64,000 nucleotides of DNA. Source: Ornithinimicrobium cryptoxanthini. GTDB taxonomy: Bacteria; Actinomycetota; Actinomycetes; Actinomycetales; Dermatophilaceae. Position numbers and translations under genes: made by a program. Position 1 is the first letter of the stretch, and every line of letters starts with the position of its first letter. Under the pieces are notes generated by a model. That model had not been told where the DNA came from, did no database searches, and saw nothing but the letters and a program-made list of their open reading frames with translations. This document shows positions 36,543 through 47,323 of this stretch, in pieces. Location: assembly GCF_023923205.1 (NCBI RefSeq), contig NZ_CP099490.1, positions 3,038,001 through 3,102,000 of the forward strand, given 5' to 3'.

Positions 36543-38402
36543 TCACTCGACGGTGACGGACTTGGCCAGGTTGCGCGGCTGGTCGACGTCGAGACCCTTG
36601 GCCGTGGAGAGCTCCAACGCGAAGATCTGCAGCGGCACGACGGTCAGCAGGGGCGCGAGGAGCGCCGGCGTGCGCGGCACCCGGATCACCTCGTCCGCGA
36701 ACGGGACGACGTCCTCGTCCCCCTCCTCGGCGATCACCAGGGTCCGGGCGCCACGCGCGCGGATCTCCTGGATGTTCGAGACCACCTTGCCGTGCAGACC
36801 ATGCTCGGAGTCCGGGGACGGCACCACGATGAAGACCGGCTGGCCCGGCTCGATCAGGGCGATCGGACCGTGCTTGAGCTCACCCGCGGCGAAGCCCTCG
36901 GCGTGGATGTAGGCCAGCTCCTTGAGCTTGAGCGCGCCCTCCATCGCCACCGGGAAGCCCACGTGCCGGCCCAGGAAGAGCACGGCCCGGCTGTCCGCCA
37001 TGAAGCGGGCGATCTCCTTGACGCGGTCCATCCCGTCGAGCACCGTCTGGATCTTCTCCGGCACCTGGTGCAGCTCGCGCATCACCTCCACGACACCGTC
37101 GTCGTGTCCGCCACCGCGGACCTGGACCAGATAGAGCCCCAGGATGTAGCTGGCTGTGATCTGCGCGAGGAACGCCTTGGTCGAGGCGACGGCGATCTCC
37201 GGGCCCGCGTGGGTGTAGAGCACACCGTCGGACTCGCGCGGGATCGTCGAGCCGTGGGTGTTGCAGATCGAGATGGTCCGCGCGCCCAGCTCCTTGGCGT
37301 GCCGGACGGCCATCAGGGTGTCCATCGTCTCGCCGGACTGGCTGATCGAGACCACCAGCGTCTTCTCGTCGATGACCGGGTCGCGGTAGCGGAACTCGTG
37401 GGCCAGCTCGACCTCCACGGGGATCCGCGCCCAGCGCTCGATGGCGTATTTCGCGACCATCCCGGCATACGCCGCCGTCCCGCAGGCGACGATGACCATC
37501 TTGTCGATCGCCCGCAGCTCCTCCTCCGACATCCCCATCTCGTCGAGGACGAGGTCGCCGTTCTCGTTGGTCCGCCCGAGCAACGTGTCCGCGACCGCGT
37601 GGGGCTGCTCGTGGATCTCCTTCTCCATGAAGGTGTCGTAGCCACCCTTCTCGGCGGCCGCAGCGTCCCAGGTCACCTCGTAGGCGCGGCCCTCGCTCGG
37701 CGTGCCGTCGAAGTTGATGACCTCATAACCGTCCGGGCTGATCGTCACGATCTGGTCCTGGCCCAGCTCGAGCGCCTGGCGGGTGTAGCCGATGAAGGCG
37801 GCGACGTCCGAGCCGAGGAAGTTCTCGCCCTCCCCGATCCCGACGACCAGCGGGGAGTTGCGGCGTGCGCCGACGACGACGTGCGGCTGGTCCGCGTGCA
37901 CCGCCAGCAGGGTGAACGCCCCCTGCAGGGTGTTGACCACCTCGCGCATCGCCTCGGTGAGGTCACCGGTGCGCTCGCACGCGCGGGCGACCAGGTGGGC
38001 CACGACCTCGGTGTCGGTCTCGGAGGAGAAGGTGACGCCCTCGGCGAGCAGCTGCTTCTTCAGGGCGTAGAAGTTCTCGATGATGCCGTTGTGGACCAGC
38101 GCCAGCTTGCGGTCCGGACCGCCGCGGTGGGGGTGTGCGTTGGCGTCGGTGGGACCACCGTGGGTGGCCCAGCGCGTGTGTCCGATCGCGGTGCCGGTCA
38201 GCGGGAGCTCCTGCGCCTCCAGGGCCCCCACCAGGTTGGAGAGCTTGCCAGCGCGCTTCTGCCCCACGACCTCGTCATCACCGACGAGGGCCACACCGGC
38301 CGAGTCGTAGCCTCGGTATTCCAACCGGGTCAGCCCATCCATGACCACACCGAGTGCCCGGTCGCTGCGAGTCGGACCGACATATCCCACGATTCCACAC
38401 AT
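36543..38402 (-). CDS. glmS: Glutamine-fructose-6-phosphate aminotransferase (isomerizing)
   Basis: Makes glucosamine-6-phosphate for peptidoglycan. The 619 residues start at the ATG giving MCGIVGYVG, where Cys2 is the glutaminase nucleophile exposed after Met removal, so the start is certain. N-terminal glutaminase (1 to about 240) with [18 protein letters not shown] and HNGIIENF; two SIS sugar-isomerase domains follow ([43 protein letters not shown]), ending with the invariant-type [11 protein letters not shown]. No glmS ribozyme is expected or seen; the gap to the divergent coaA is 76 bases. Confidence 0.97.
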   Translation of the reverse strand: MCGIVGYVGPTRSDRALGVVMDGLTRLEYRGYDSAGVALVGDDEVVGQKRAGKLSNLVGALEAQELPLTGTAIGHTRWATHGGPTDANAHPHRGGPDRKLALVHNGIIENFYALKKQLLAEGVTFSSETDTEVVAHLVARACERTGDLTEAMREVVNTLQGAFTLLAVHADQPHVVVGARRNSPLVVGIGEGENFLGSDVAAFIGYTRQALELGQDQIVTISPDGYEVINFDGTPSEGRAYEVTWDAAAAEKGGYDTFMEKEIHEQPHAVADTLLGRTNENGDLVLDEMGMSEEELRAIDKMVIVACGTAAYAGMVAKYAIERWARIPVEVELAHEFRYRDPVIDEKTLVVSISQSGETMDTLMAVRHAKELGARTISICNTHGSTIPRESDGVLYTHAGPEIAVASTKAFLAQITASYILGLYLVQVRGGGHDDGVVEVMRELHQVPEKIQTVLDGMDRVKEIARFMADSRAVLFLGRHVGFPVAMEGALKLKELAYIHAEGFAAGELKHGPIALIEPGQPVFIVVPSPDSEHGLHGKVVSNIQEIRARGARTLVIAEEGDEDVVPFADEVIRVPRTPALLAPLLTVVPLQIFALELSTAKGLDVDQPRNLAKSVTVE

Positions 38403-38478
38403 GCGGGCCAGCCTAATCTGTCCGGGCATCGCGGGCCGCATGGAGGCGCCGGACCGGCCACCGTGCACAATGTCACCC

Positions 38479-39432
38479 ATGGCTTCCACCGCTGACGGCC
38501 TGACCTCGCCGTATGTCGAGCTCACCCGAGACGACTGGGCAGCGCTGCGCAACCAGCACCCGATGCTCCTGTCGCAGGAGGACGTCGTCCGGCTGCGGGG
38601 TCTGGGTGAGCGGCTCGACATCCAGGAGATCGAGGAGGTCTATCTGCCGTTGTCCCGGCTCCTGTCCTTCTATGAGCAGGAGACCGAGCGCCTGCACCAG
38701 GTCACCAGTGACTTCCTGGGCGAGCGCCGGGCCCGCACCCCGTTCGTGATCGGCGTCGCCGGCTCGGTCGCCGTCGGCAAGTCGACCACGGCTCGCATCC
38801 TGCAGGCCCTGATCGAGCGCTGGGAGTCCAAGCCGTCGGTCGAGCTCATCACCACCGACGGCTTCCTGCTGCCGAACAAGGTCCTGACGGAGCGCAACCT
38901 GATGGCACGCAAGGGCTACCCCGAGAGCTACGACCGTCGCGCGCTGCTCCGGTTCGTGATGGAGGTCAAGTCGGGCAAGAGCGAGGTCGTCGCGCCGGTC
39001 TATTCACACCTGACCTATGACATCGTCCCCACCGAGTCGATCGTGGTGCGCCGCCCGGACGTGCTGATCGTCGAGGGTCTCAACGTCCTGCAGGCACCGC
39101 GCCAGCACCATGACGGGCGTACCGGGCTGTCCGTGTCGGACTTCTTCGACTTCTCCGTCTATGTCGACGCCAAGCAGGAACTGATCAAGCGGTGGTATGT
39201 CGATCGCTTCCAGCGCCTGCGCAGCACCGCGTTCAACCAGCCCGAGTCCTTCTTCCGCCGCTATGCAAACCTTGATGACGACGCCGCGGTCGAGCTTGCC
39301 GAGAGCATCTGGGACGCGATCAACGGGCCCAACCTGATCCAGAACATCCTGCCCACAAGGGGGCGGGCCACCCTGGTGCTCAACAAGGGTGAGGACCACG
39401 CCGTCAAGCGGGTCCGCCTGCGGCGCCTGTGA
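38479..39432 (+). CDS. coaA: Type I pantothenate kinase
   Basis: First step of coenzyme A synthesis. In 317 residues the P-loop [15 protein letters not shown] lies at about 92-106, followed by [30 protein letters not shown], typical of bacterial PanK-I. The N-terminal [15 protein letters not shown] is also characteristic. I chose the ATG at 38479 (MASTADG); one three codons earlier is possible. Divergent from glmS with a short shared promoter region, as in many actinobacteria. A GTATGCCG word follows the stop. Confidence 0.95.
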   Translation: MASTADGLTSPYVELTRDDWAALRNQHPMLLSQEDVVRLRGLGERLDIQEIEEVYLPLSRLLSFYEQETERLHQVTSDFLGERRARTPFVIGVAGSVAVGKSTTARILQALIERWESKPSVELITTDGFLLPNKVLTERNLMARKGYPESYDRRALLRFVMEVKSGKSEVVAPVYSHLTYDIVPTESIVVRRPDVLIVEGLNVLQAPRQHHDGRTGLSVSDFFDFSVYVDAKQELIKRWYVDRFQRLRSTAFNQPESFFRRYANLDDDAAVELAESIWDAINGPNLIQNILPTRGRATLVLNKGEDHAVKRVRLRRL

Positions 39433-39484
39433 GTATGCCGGGAGCGCCGGACCGCGCTCCCGGTCACCTCTGGGGGGACGCCCG

Positions 39485-40915
39485 TCAGGCCTGCTGCGGT
39501 CGGGTCATCGCCAGGACGTCCAGCGCGGCGTCGAGCTGCTCCTCGGTCAGATCGCCCCGCTCCACATGACCACGTTCGATCACCACCTCCCGGATGGTCT
39601 GCCGGTTGGCCAGGGACTGCTTGGCGACCGCTGCAGCGGCCTCATAGCCGATGTATCTGTTGAGCGGGGTCACGATCGCGCTCGAGCTCTCGGCGAGCTC
39701 CCGGTTGTGCTCCACGTTGGCGGTGATCCCGCTGATGCACCGGTCGGCCAGCACCCGCGAGGAGTTGGCCAGCAGCGTGATCGACTCGACCAGCGCCGCC
39801 CCCATCACCGGCAGCATGACGTTGAGCTCGAAGGTGCCACTGGCCCCGCCGATGGTCACGGTGACGTCATTGCCGATGACCCGTGCACACGCCATCAGCG
39901 TGGCCTCGGGAAGCACCGGGTTGACCTTCCCGGGCATGATCGAGGAGCCCGGCTGGAGGTCCGGGAGCTGGACCTCCTGCAGCCCGGCACGCGGACCTGA
40001 GCCCATCCAGCGCAGGTCGTTGCAGATCTTGGTGAGCGAGACCGCGACGACCCGCAGAGCCCCGCTGAGCTCCACCAGTGCGTCCTGGGCGGACTGGGCC
40101 TCGAAGTGGTCCGCCGCCTCGACGAACGCGACCCCGGAGCGGGCCGACACCTCCTCGATGACCTTCGGGGCGAACTGCGGGTGGGCGTTGAGGCCGGTCC
40201 CGGCAGCGGTGCCGCCCAGCGGCAGCTCGGCGACGTGTGACTCCGCGGCCGTGCGCACCCGGTGCCCGCCGAGCTCGATCTGACGGGCATAGCCTGCGAA
40301 CTCCTGGCCCAGGGTCACCGGCACGGCGTCCATCAGGTGCGTGCGGCCGGCCTTGACGACGTCGGCGAACTCCTCGGCCTTGGCCGCCAGCGCCCTCTGG
40401 AGGTGCTCCAGCGCCGGCGTGAGCTCGTCGTGGACCAGCCGCCCCGCGGCGACCCGGATGGCCGAGGGGAAGGTGTCGTTGCTCGACTGGCCGGCATTGA
40501 CGTGGTCGTTGGGGTGGACCTGCGGCTGCCCTCCGGTCGCGCGGTTCGCCAGTGTGGCGATGACCTCGTTGACGTTCATGTTCGTTGAGGTGCCCGACCC
40601 GGTCTGATAGATGTCGATCGGGAAGTGGTCGTCGTGGTCCCCAGCCGCGACCTCGTCGGCAGCGGCGCTGATCGCGCGGGCCCGGTCGGTGTCGATGACC
40701 CCGAGCTCGGAGTTGACGCGTGCTGCCGCGGACTTCAGCAGCGCCAGCGCATGGATGATCGACGCCGGCACCGGCTGCCCGGAGATCGGGAAGTTCTCCA
40801 CCGCGCGAGCCGTCTGCGCGGCATACAACGCATCGAAGGGGACCTCCACCTCCCCCATCGAGTCGTGCTCGGTGCGGGTCCTGGGGGTCGCGTCGCTCTG
40901 GGTCTGCTCACTCAT
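39485..40915 (-). CDS. fumC: Class II fumarate hydratase
   Basis: Interconverts fumarate and malate in the TCA cycle. The 476 residues belong to the fumarase/aspartase superfamily; the signature [11 protein letters not shown] is near 322-332. [34 protein letters not shown] at the N-terminus, [14 protein letters not shown] and the [16 protein letters not shown] catalytic segment are all present. The ATG at 40915 (MSEQTQSDA) starts the protein; in-frame sequence upstream is non-coding in character. Confidence 0.95.
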   Translation of the reverse strand: MSEQTQSDATPRTRTEHDSMGEVEVPFDALYAAQTARAVENFPISGQPVPASIIHALALLKSAAARVNSELGVIDTDRARAISAAADEVAAGDHDDHFPIDIYQTGSGTSTNMNVNEVIATLANRATGGQPQVHPNDHVNAGQSSNDTFPSAIRVAAGRLVHDELTPALEHLQRALAAKAEEFADVVKAGRTHLMDAVPVTLGQEFAGYARQIELGGHRVRTAAESHVAELPLGGTAAGTGLNAHPQFAPKVIEEVSARSGVAFVEAADHFEAQSAQDALVELSGALRVVAVSLTKICNDLRWMGSGPRAGLQEVQLPDLQPGSSIMPGKVNPVLPEATLMACARVIGNDVTVTIGGASGTFELNVMLPVMGAALVESITLLANSSRVLADRCISGITANVEHNRELAESSSAIVTPLNRYIGYEAAAAVAKQSLANRQTIREVVIERGHVERGDLTEEQLDAALDVLAMTRPQQA

Positions 40916-40966
40916 GCCCCCAGTGTCTCGCGCACCACCGACCCGCGCGAGAGAGGCAGCACACAA

Positions 40967-41000
40967 GGACCCCGGCCCGTCAGATGACGGACCGGGGTCC
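40967..41000 (-). terminator. Hairpin downstream of the transglycosylase-like gene
   Basis: GGACCCCGG-C-CCGTC, loop AGAT, GACGG-A-CCGGGGTCC: fourteen pairs with one mismatch. It lies between the stop at 41062 and the fumC start region, ending transcription of the secreted protein gene. Confidence 0.75.
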
Positions 41001-41061
41001 AGCTGTGCAGGTGGTTGCTCAGTGGCAACGCTCCGCAGCGCTCAGCGGCACTGCGGGTGGG

Positions 41062-41970
41062 TCAGTACCAGCCGACGGACTCGGAGTGGGCCCACGCGCC
41101 GCAGGGGCTGCCGTAGCGACCGGAGATGTAGCCCAGGCCCCAGCGGATCTGGGTGGCGGGGTTGGTCTGCCAGTCCGAACCTGCCGACGCCATCTTGTTG
41201 CCGGGCAGCGACTGCGGGATGCCGTAGGCACCCGACGACGGGTTCTGCGCATAGGTGTTCCAGCCGCTCTCACGCATCCAGAGCGAGTTCAGGCAGCCCC
41301 ACTGGTCATCGCCCCAGCCATAGCCCGAGAGCATGCCGCGAGCGATGGAACGCGGGTCGCCGGAGGAGACGGGGGCCGGGGCAGGTGCCGGCGCCGGCTC
41401 GGGAGCCGCCGCGCGCTCCTGGGACCGGGAGGCCGCCTGCTCCTGCTCGGCCTGCTCGGCAGCGGCCTGCTCGGCTGCGGCCTGCTCAGCAGCGGCCTGC
41501 TCGGCGGCAGCCCGCTCAGCAGCAGCCCGCTCAGCAGCGGCCTGCTCGGCTGCAGCCTGCTCAGCGGCGGCCTGCTCTGCTGCGGCACGCTCGGTGGCGA
41601 TCTCGGTAGCGCGCTCGGTGGCGATGTCGCCGGCCTTGCGCGAGCTCCAGGCCGAGAAGCCGAGGGAGTCGGACGAGACCTGGCCCTCCAGTGCGTCGAC
41701 GGCCTCGCTCAGCGATGAGTCGACACCGTCGGTGACGCTGCGCAGCGCCGCCTCACCGGCGAACGGGCTGCTGTTGGACAGGGAGTCTGCCGCACCGTCG
41801 GCGTCGAGCGTCGGTGCGCTCGGGGTGCCGGCGTAGGTCGCCATCGCGACGGCGCCAGCGGCGATGACCGCCGTCAGCGCAGTCGCGCCGCGGTGCAGGC
41901 GGCGGCCGGGGCGGTGCTTGCCGGTCTGCTCGTCGTTCGGCAGCACAGTGATGTCAGGGGCGTTGGACAC
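41062..41970 (-). CDS. Secreted transglycosylase-like protein with Ala/Gln/Glu coiled coil
   Basis: An exported cell-wall protein. The start is the GTG at 41970 (VSNAPDITVLPND), with a strong GGAGG eight bases upstream; earlier in-frame codons lack this. After a basic stretch, residues near 33-55 (ATALTAVIAAGAVAMATYAG) form a signal or anchor. The middle (about 115-195) is an AAAEQ-type repeat that should be helical. The C-terminal about 85 residues (YGWGDDQWGCLNSLWMRESGWNTYAQNPSSGAYGIPQSLPG) follow the SLT/transglycosylase-like fold with the catalytic-type Glu in MRESGW. It probably cleaves or binds peptidoglycan. 302 residues in all. Confidence 0.88.
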   Translation of the reverse strand: MSNAPDITVLPNDEQTGKHRPGRRLHRGATALTAVIAAGAVAMATYAGTPSAPTLDADGAADSLSNSSPFAGEAALRSVTDGVDSSLSEAVDALEGQVSSDSLGFSAWSSRKAGDIATERATEIATERAAAEQAAAEQAAAEQAAAERAAAERAAAEQAAAEQAAAEQAAAEQAEQEQAASRSQERAAAPEPAPAPAPAPVSSGDPRSIARGMLSGYGWGDDQWGCLNSLWMRESGWNTYAQNPSSGAYGIPQSLPGNKMASAGSDWQTNPATQIRWGLGYISGRYGSPCGAWAHSESVGWY

Positions 41971-42189
41971 AGGGGTAACCTCCACGCTCAGGACACCGTT
42001 GCTGCCGGGGCGCAGCACATGCTCACACGGGTTCGAGCGTTATCAATTCGTGATGTGATTGCTCAACCGTGACAGCCGGGGTCAACAGATTGCAAATTCA
42101 ACCGGCGCCGCGTGGTGAACGTCACACCCCCTTGGGGGCCGCGTGCGTGTGGCAGGTGATGCCCCTGGTGCTGGTGGGACGCGACGGTC

Positions 42190-43626
42190 TCAGAACTGCG
42201 CGTCGCCGCCCTCCAGCAGGTCGGTGACCAGTGCCGCGATCGGGCTGCGCTCACTGCGGTGCAGGGTGACGTGTGCGAAGAGCGGATGGCCCTTGAGGGT
42301 CTCGATCACGGCGGCGACGCCGTCGTGCCGGCCGACCCGCAGGTTGTCGCGCTGCGCCACGTCGTGGGTCAGCACCACGCGAGAGCTCTGACCGATCCGG
42401 GACAGGACCGTGAGCAGCACGTTGCGCTCCAGGCTCTGCGCCTCGTCCACGATCACGAACGCGTCGTGCAGCGAGCGACCCCGGATGTGGGTCAGCGGGA
42501 GCACCTCCAACATGTCGCGGTCGATGATCTCCTCGACGACCTCCTTGGAGACCACCGCGCCGAGGGTGTCGAAGACCGCCTGGGCCCACGGGCCCATCTT
42601 GTCGTTCTCGCTGCCCGGGAGGTATCCCAGCTCCTGGCCACCCACGGCATACAGCGGACGGAAGACGATCACCTTGCGGTGCTGGCGGCGCTCCATCACC
42701 GCCTCGAGCCCGGCGCAGAGCGCCAGCGCGGACTTGCCGGTGCCGGCCCGCCCGCCAAGGCTGATGATGCCGACGTCGGGGTCGAGCAACAAGTCGAGCG
42801 CGATCCGCTGCTCCGCCGAGCGGCCGTGCAGCCCGAAGGCGTCCCGGTCACCCCGGACCAGCTTGACCGCGCGGTCGGGCGCCACCCTGGCCAGGGCGCT
42901 GCCCGACGGGCCGAGCACCGTCAGACCGGTGTGCACGAGCAGCTCCTGGGCGACCGGGTGCTCAAGCCGCCCCGTCTCATAGAGCGTGGACATGCCGGCG
43001 TCGTCCACCTCGAGCTCGGCCATCCCGGTCCAGCCGGACTCGACCGCGAGCTCGGCGCGGTACTCCTGGGCGTCCAGCCCGCAGGCCGAGGCCTTGACCC
43101 GCATCGGCAGGTCCTTGCTCACCACGGTCACGTCGTGGCCCTCGCGCGAGAAGTTGCAGGCGACCGCGAGGATCCGGGAGTCGTTGTCCTCGAGGCGGAA
43201 GCCGACCGGCAGCGAGCCGGGGTCGGTGTGGTTGAGCTCGACCCGCAGCGTGCCACCGTCCGAACCCACGGACACGGGCTCACTCAGCCCGCCGTGCTGC
43301 ACCCGCAGGTCGTCGAGCATGCGCAGCGCCTCACGGGCAAAGTAGCCCAGCTCGGGGTGGTGCCGCTTGCCCTCGAGCTCGGTGATGACCACGATCGGCA
43401 GGACCACCTGGTGCTCGGCGAACCGGACCAGCGCACGAGGGTCAGACAGCAGGACCGATGTGTCCAGGACATAGGTCTTGGTCCGCGACCCCACCGTCGT
43501 CGGAGCGCGACCGGCCGCGGCAGGGACGGCTGAACCGGCAACGTCTGGGACGGAGTCCTGGGTTGCGGCCGGTGCGGCGCTGGTGACACGCGTGGAGCGG
43601 GTGACGGATCGGCTGGTTGATGCCAT
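42190..43626 (-). CDS. PIN-PhoH fusion ATPase
   Basis: A 478-residue PhoH2-type protein. The N-terminal PIN ribonuclease domain (about 45-180) has [16 protein letters not shown] and later [15 protein letters not shown] with acidic metal ligands. The C-terminal PhoH ATPase (about 265-478) has the P-loop [17 protein letters not shown] near 288 and [10 protein letters not shown]. PhoH2 proteins are reported RNA helicases/ribonucleases. The ATG at 43626 follows GGGAGAG. The 273 bases upstream hold no gene and one GTATGCCGTG word; a CCCCC-AA-GGGGG inverted repeat at about 42127-42138 lies downstream and may aid termination. Confidence 0.92.
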   Translation of the reverse strand: MASTSRSVTRSTRVTSAAPAATQDSVPDVAGSAVPAAAGRAPTTVGSRTKTYVLDTSVLLSDPRALVRFAEHQVVLPIVVITELEGKRHHPELGYFAREALRMLDDLRVQHGGLSEPVSVGSDGGTLRVELNHTDPGSLPVGFRLEDNDSRILAVACNFSREGHDVTVVSKDLPMRVKASACGLDAQEYRAELAVESGWTGMAELEVDDAGMSTLYETGRLEHPVAQELLVHTGLTVLGPSGSALARVAPDRAVKLVRGDRDAFGLHGRSAEQRIALDLLLDPDVGIISLGGRAGTGKSALALCAGLEAVMERRQHRKVIVFRPLYAVGGQELGYLPGSENDKMGPWAQAVFDTLGAVVSKEVVEEIIDRDMLEVLPLTHIRGRSLHDAFVIVDEAQSLERNVLLTVLSRIGQSSRVVLTHDVAQRDNLRVGRHDGVAAVIETLKGHPLFAHVTLHRSERSPIAALVTDLLEGGDAQF

Positions 43627-43899
43627 GTCGACTCTCCCTGTGCACGCGCTGGCGTCACGCGTGCTGGCGGTGGGCTGACCGGGACCGGACCCTGACCAGA
43701 TCGTCGAGGTGCCGGTGCCGGCCCCCCGCCCAGAGCTGTCGCTCCATCTGGTGAGCCTCCCGAACGAGGACGGGTGTCCTGCGTCACATCGACCGTATGC
43801 CGTGCCCACCGTTCAGCGCGCGCCTGCGGTCGGCGTGTCCGGGATCGGGACGGTGAACTGTTGGCAAAGTGCGCCCGACCACCGGCTGTCTGGGCAGGC

Positions 43900-44667
43900 T
43901 CAGAGCACCTTCGACAGGAACGACTGCGTGCGCTGGTGCTGCGGGTTGGTGAGCACCTCGGTCGGGTCGCCCTCCTCGACGATGACGCCACCGTCCATGA
44001 AGACCAGCTTGTCGCCGACCTCACGAGCAAAGCCCATCTCGTGAGTGACCACCATCATCGTCATGCCCTCGTCGGCCAGCGTGCGCATCACGTCAAGCAC
44101 GTCGCCGACCAGCTCTGGGTCCAAGGCGGAGGTCGGCTCGTCGAAGAGCATCATGTCGGGGTTCATCGACAGGGCACGGGCGATGGCCACCCGCTGCTGC
44201 TGTCCGCCGGAGAGGTGGGCGGGATAGGCACTCACCTTGTCGGACAGGCCCACCCTGTCGAGGTTTGCCCGCGCGATCTCCTCCGCCTCCTTGCGTCCTC
44301 GGCCCTTGGCCCGCTGTTGGGCGATCGTGAGGTTGCGCAGGGCCGTCATGTGCGGGAAGAGGTTGAACTGCTGGAAGACCATGCCGATGCGCGAACGCAC
44401 CTTGTCCAGCTCGGTGTCGGGGTCGGTGATGTCGATCCCCTCCACGAAGATCTGACCGGAGGTCGGCTCCTCCAGCCGGTTGACGCAGCGCAGGAGGGTG
44501 GACTTGCCCGAGCCGGACGGCCCGATGACGCAGACCACCTGACCACGGTCGACGTGGAAGTTGATGCCGGTGAGCACCTCGTGGTCGCCGAAGCTCTTGT
44601 GCAGGTCCCGCACCTCGATGGCAGGTGCGTTGGCGTCGACGTCCTGGTGAGGATTCAGCTGGGCCAT
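43900..44667 (-). CDS. Amino acid ABC transporter ATP-binding protein
   Basis: The 255-residue ATPase of a polar amino acid importer. Walker [15 protein letters not shown] near 45-57, signature [16 protein letters not shown] near 152 and Walker [17 protein letters not shown] are intact, with the GlnQ-type start [16 protein letters not shown]. The ATG at 44667 shares one base with the permease stop; the long frame running on upstream is the permease read out of frame. Third gene of the unit binding protein, permease, ATPase. Confidence 0.93.
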   Translation of the reverse strand: MAQLNPHQDVDANAPAIEVRDLHKSFGDHEVLTGINFHVDRGQVVCVIGPSGSGKSTLLRCVNRLEEPTSGQIFVEGIDITDPDTELDKVRSRIGMVFQQFNLFPHMTALRNLTIAQQRAKGRGRKEAEEIARANLDRVGLSDKVSAYPAHLSGGQQQRVAIARALSMNPDMMLFDEPTSALDPELVGDVLDVMRTLADEGMTMMVVTHEMGFAREVGDKLVFMDGGVIVEEGDPTEVLTNPQHQRTQSFLSKVL

Positions 44668-45461
44668 CACCGACTCCTCTTCTGCTTGCTCTCCATCCAG
44701 GCCACCAGCCGCGTGAGCGGCAGGGTGATGGCCAGATAGAGAAGGGCGGCGAACATCAGGCTCGTCGCGGTGCCCGCGGACGGGCCGCTGGCCATGAAGT
44801 CGCGGGCCAGTGTGGTCAGCTCCTTCTGGTTGGCCGCCAGGCCCACGACGAAGAGCAGCGAGGTGTCCTTGAGCAGGATGACCAGCTCGTTGGTCAGGGG
44901 CGGGATCACGATGCGCAGCGCCTGGGGCATCACGATGGAGGCCATGGTCCACGGCGCGTTGATGCCGAGCGAGCGCGCGGCCTCGGTCTGCCCCTTGGGC
45001 ACCGCCTCGATGCCGGCGCGCAGCGTCTCGGCCATGTAGGCGCCGGCCACCAGCATCAGGGCCAGCAGACCTGCCCCGACCGTGCCGCCCGGTGGACGCC
45101 AGCCGAAGGCGATCGGCACACCGAGCGCCATGAAGAGGATGACGACCAGGGCCGGTAGGCCTCGGAAGAACTCGATGTAGGCCGTGGCCAGCCACCGGAA
45201 CGGCGCGATGGGGGCCAGCTTCATCAGCACCAGGACGACCGCCAGGACGAAGCCTCCGACGAAGGCCACGATGGTGTAGAGGATCGTGTTCTTCACCCCG
45301 ACGAAGACCATGTCCCGCCAGTTGCCGGTGAAACCCTCGGTGAGGAAGAAGTTGCTCTTGATGGCCGGCCAGTCGGCGACGAGGACGAAAGCGACCACGA
45401 TCGCCGCGAACACGGCATACAGCGTGAGTGTCGTCAGGCGCGTGCGCGCGCTCCGGGTCAT
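44667..45461 (-). CDS. Amino acid ABC transporter permease
   Basis: The 264-residue inner-membrane subunit of the His/Glu/Gln/Arg family. About five hydrophobic segments are seen ([18 protein letters not shown] near the start, [37 protein letters not shown] and others). The EAA-type coupling loop [30 protein letters not shown] is conserved. Only one permease is encoded, so it would act as a homodimer. It lies between the binding-protein gene (29 bases upstream) and the ATPase gene. Confidence 0.92.
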   Translation of the reverse strand: MTRSARTRLTTLTLYAVFAAIVVAFVLVADWPAIKSNFFLTEGFTGNWRDMVFVGVKNTILYTIVAFVGGFVLAVVLVLMKLAPIAPFRWLATAYIEFFRGLPALVVILFMALGVPIAFGWRPPGGTVGAGLLALMLVAGAYMAETLRAGIEAVPKGQTEAARSLGINAPWTMASIVMPQALRIVIPPLTNELVILLKDTSLLFVVGLAANQKELTTLARDFMASGPSAGTATSLMFAALLYLAITLPLTRLVAWMESKQKRSR

Positions 45462-45490
45462 CGGCTAGCCCTCGGCCTCGTCGCCCCCGC

Positions 45491-46342
45491 TCAGCTCGTG
45501 GACTCGGCGTCGTCGGAGTCGGCAGCGTCCTCGGAGAAGTACTTGGCATAGAGCTCGTCGTAGTCGCCGCTGTCGCGCAGCTCGGCCAGCTGCTCGTTGA
45601 CCGCGTCGACGAGTGCGTCGTTGCCCTTCTTCATCGCCAGTCCGTAGGTCTCCTCGGTGTCGTACTCCTCGACGATGGTGAACGCCTCGTCCGCGGTGTG
45701 CGGGACGTTGGCGGGCAGGTCCTGCAGGATCGCGTCCACCTGGCCAGCCAGGATCGCCTGGAACATCTCGGCGTCGCTCGGGAAGCTGACCAGCTCGGCA
45801 TCGGTGGCGTTCTCCGTGGCATAGCTCTCACCGGTGGTGCCCTGCTGGACGGCGACCCGCTTGCCGGACAGGTCCCCGATGCTGGCGATGTCGGAGTCGG
45901 TGGGGACGAGCAGGGACTGCAGCGAGTCGTAGTAGCCGTCGCTGAAGGCGAGGTTCTGGGCGCGGTCCTCGGTGATGGTCATCGCGGAGGCCGCCATGTC
46001 ACACTCACCGGCGTTGAGGGACAGGCCGGACTGCAGCCCGTCGAACGCGGAGTCCTTGACGACCAGGTCGACGCCCAGTCCGTCCGCAACGGCCGAGACG
46101 ATGTCGATGTCGAAACCGCTGAAGCCCGAGGGTGCCGTGTCGTCGAAGTCCTCGAACGGCACGTAGGGGACGTCAGAACACACGGTGAGGGTGCCCTCGG
46201 TCACGAGGTCGAGGTCCGCAGCGTCAGCCGCCGGAGCGGCGTCGCCGTTGCCGGCGTCGGGGTCTTCCTCGGAGCCGCACGCGGCGAGGGAGAAAATCAG
46301 GCCGGCCGTGGCCGCAGCAGCAAACAGGGGTCGAGTCTTCAT
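45491..46342 (-). CDS. Extracellular amino-acid-binding lipoprotein
   Basis: The solute-binding protein of the importer. [22 protein letters not shown] is a lipoprotein signal with Cys22 as the lipidated residue, followed by an acidic linker. The type 3 periplasmic-binding fold shows [66 protein letters not shown] and [16 protein letters not shown]. Substrate is likely a polar amino acid; the exact one is unknown. 283 residues. The -10-like TATACA at 46351-46356 is only nine bases from the ATG, so the message may be nearly leaderless (inference). Confidence 0.92.
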   Translation of the reverse strand: MKTRPLFAAAATAGLIFSLAACGSEEDPDAGNGDAAPAADAADLDLVTEGTLTVCSDVPYVPFEDFDDTAPSGFSGFDIDIVSAVADGLGVDLVVKDSAFDGLQSGLSLNAGECDMAASAMTITEDRAQNLAFSDGYYDSLQSLLVPTDSDIASIGDLSGKRVAVQQGTTGESYATENATDAELVSFPSDAEMFQAILAGQVDAILQDLPANVPHTADEAFTIVEEYDTEETYGLAMKKGNDALVDAVNEQLAELRDSGDYDELYAKYFSEDAADSDDAESTS

Positions 46343-46391
46343 CCTGGCACTGTATAAGGCCCAGCACGCACAGGCCACAGACCACACCAGT

Positions 46392-46420
46392 CGTCACCGA
46401 ATAGTGATGCAACGGTGACG
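46392..46420 (-). terminator. Hairpin downstream of the prenyl transferase
   Basis: Perfect eight-base arms CGTCACCG and CGGTGACG around a 13-base loop, immediately after the stop at 46425. Confidence 0.65.
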
Positions 46421-46424
46421 CGGG

Positions 46425-47189
46425 TCAGTTGCCGAAGCGACGCTCGCGCTCGGCATAGGCACGCAACGCGCGCAGGAAGTCGACCTTGCGGAAGTCGGGC
46501 CAGTAGGCCTCACAGAAGTAGAACTCGCTGTGCGCGCTCTGCCACAGCAGGAAGCCCCCCAACCGCTGCTCGCCGCTGGTCCGGATCACCAGGTCCGGGT
46601 CGGGCTGGCCCTTGGTGTAGAGGTGCTCGGCGATGTCCTCGACCTCCAGGCTGCCGGCGAGCTCCTCCAGCGATGCCCCCCTCTCGGCCGCCTCCGCCAG
46701 CAGCGAGCGCACGGCGTCAGCGATCTCCTGCCGCCCGCCATACCCGATGGCGACGTTGACCACCATCCCCTTGACGTCGGCGGTCCGGTCGACCGCGGCA
46801 CGCAGGACCTCCACCGTCTCGTCCGGCAGCAGGTGGGCCGCGCCGACCAGGTTGATCCGCCAGTGCCTGCGCTGCGCGAGCTCGGTCACCACGTCCTGGA
46901 TGATGGCCAGCAGCGGCTCCACCTCACCGGCGTCGCGGCGCAGGTTGTCGGTGGACAGCAGCCACAGCGTCACCACCTCGACCCCGGCCTCCTCGCACCA
47001 CGCCAGGAGCGGCGCGATGTTGTCCGCGCCGGCCCGGTGCCCCTGGGCGGTGTCCGCACCGCGCAGCCTGGCCCACCTCCGGTTGCCGTCCAGCATCACT
47101 CCCACATGGCGTGGCAGGCGCTCCGACGGGAGGCTTCGGGTGAGCGACCGGTTGTACACGCGATAGAGCAGGTCGCGGGGAGAACGCAT
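46425..47189 (-). CDS. Isoprenyl (cis-prenyl) diphosphate synthase, short-chain Z-FPP type
   Basis: UPP-synthase family enzyme of 254 residues: RHVGVMLDGNRRWARLRG near 27-44 carries the catalytic Asp34, with VVTLWLLSTDNLRRD, GYGGRQEIADAV and the C-terminal DLVIRTSGEQRLGGFLLWQSAHSEFYF. It sits head-to-head with hemolysin III. In Mycobacterium tuberculosis the same neighbours (Rv1086 and Rv1085c) are a Z-farnesyl diphosphate synthase and hemolysin III, so I favour the short-chain Z-FPP role over the long-chain UppS role; this is by synteny. ATG start. Confidence 0.88.
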   Translation of the reverse strand: MRSPRDLLYRVYNRSLTRSLPSERLPRHVGVMLDGNRRWARLRGADTAQGHRAGADNIAPLLAWCEEAGVEVVTLWLLSTDNLRRDAGEVEPLLAIIQDVVTELAQRRHWRINLVGAAHLLPDETVEVLRAAVDRTADVKGMVVNVAIGYGGRQEIADAVRSLLAEAAERGASLEELAGSLEVEDIAEHLYTKGQPDPDLVIRTSGEQRLGGFLLWQSAHSEFYFCEAYWPDFRKVDFLRALRAYAERERRFGN

Positions 47190-47290
47190 GAGCGCAAACC
47201 TACTCGCCGACGACAGGTAGCGGGCCGGGCGTCACGGTTCCGGCAGACCTCTCACGCGGGGACCAGCAAAATTTCTGAGCCTACCCGTTG

Positions 47291-47314
47291 GTAACTTACG
47301 GTTGCGTAGGTTAC
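47291..47314 (+). promoter_or_regulatory. 24-bp imperfect palindrome before hemolysin III
   Basis: GTAACTTACG-N4-CGTAGGTTAC, nine of ten positions paired, ending ten bases before the ATG at 47324 and overlapping the likely -10 region. It has the size and AT-rich arms of a TetR-family operator. It also lies in the shared gap with the divergent prenyl transferase gene. Confidence 0.55.
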
Positions 47315-47323
47315 GCTTGGGTC

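Noticed and set aside
38403..38478. glmS ribozyme
   Set aside because: The glmS leader region is only 76 bases and shared with coaA; no ribozyme core is seen, and it is a Firmicutes feature.
41971..42189. Possible c-di-AMP (ydaO) riboswitch before the transglycosylase-like gene, as seen for some actinobacterial wall hydrolases
   Set aside because: I cannot find the conserved motif or stems; only weak promoter-like hexamers are visible.
43900..45549. Single long 549-codon frame covering the ABC ATPase and part of the permease
   Set aside because: Only the part from 44667 downward is the ATPase; the rest is the permease gene read out of frame and is not a fusion.
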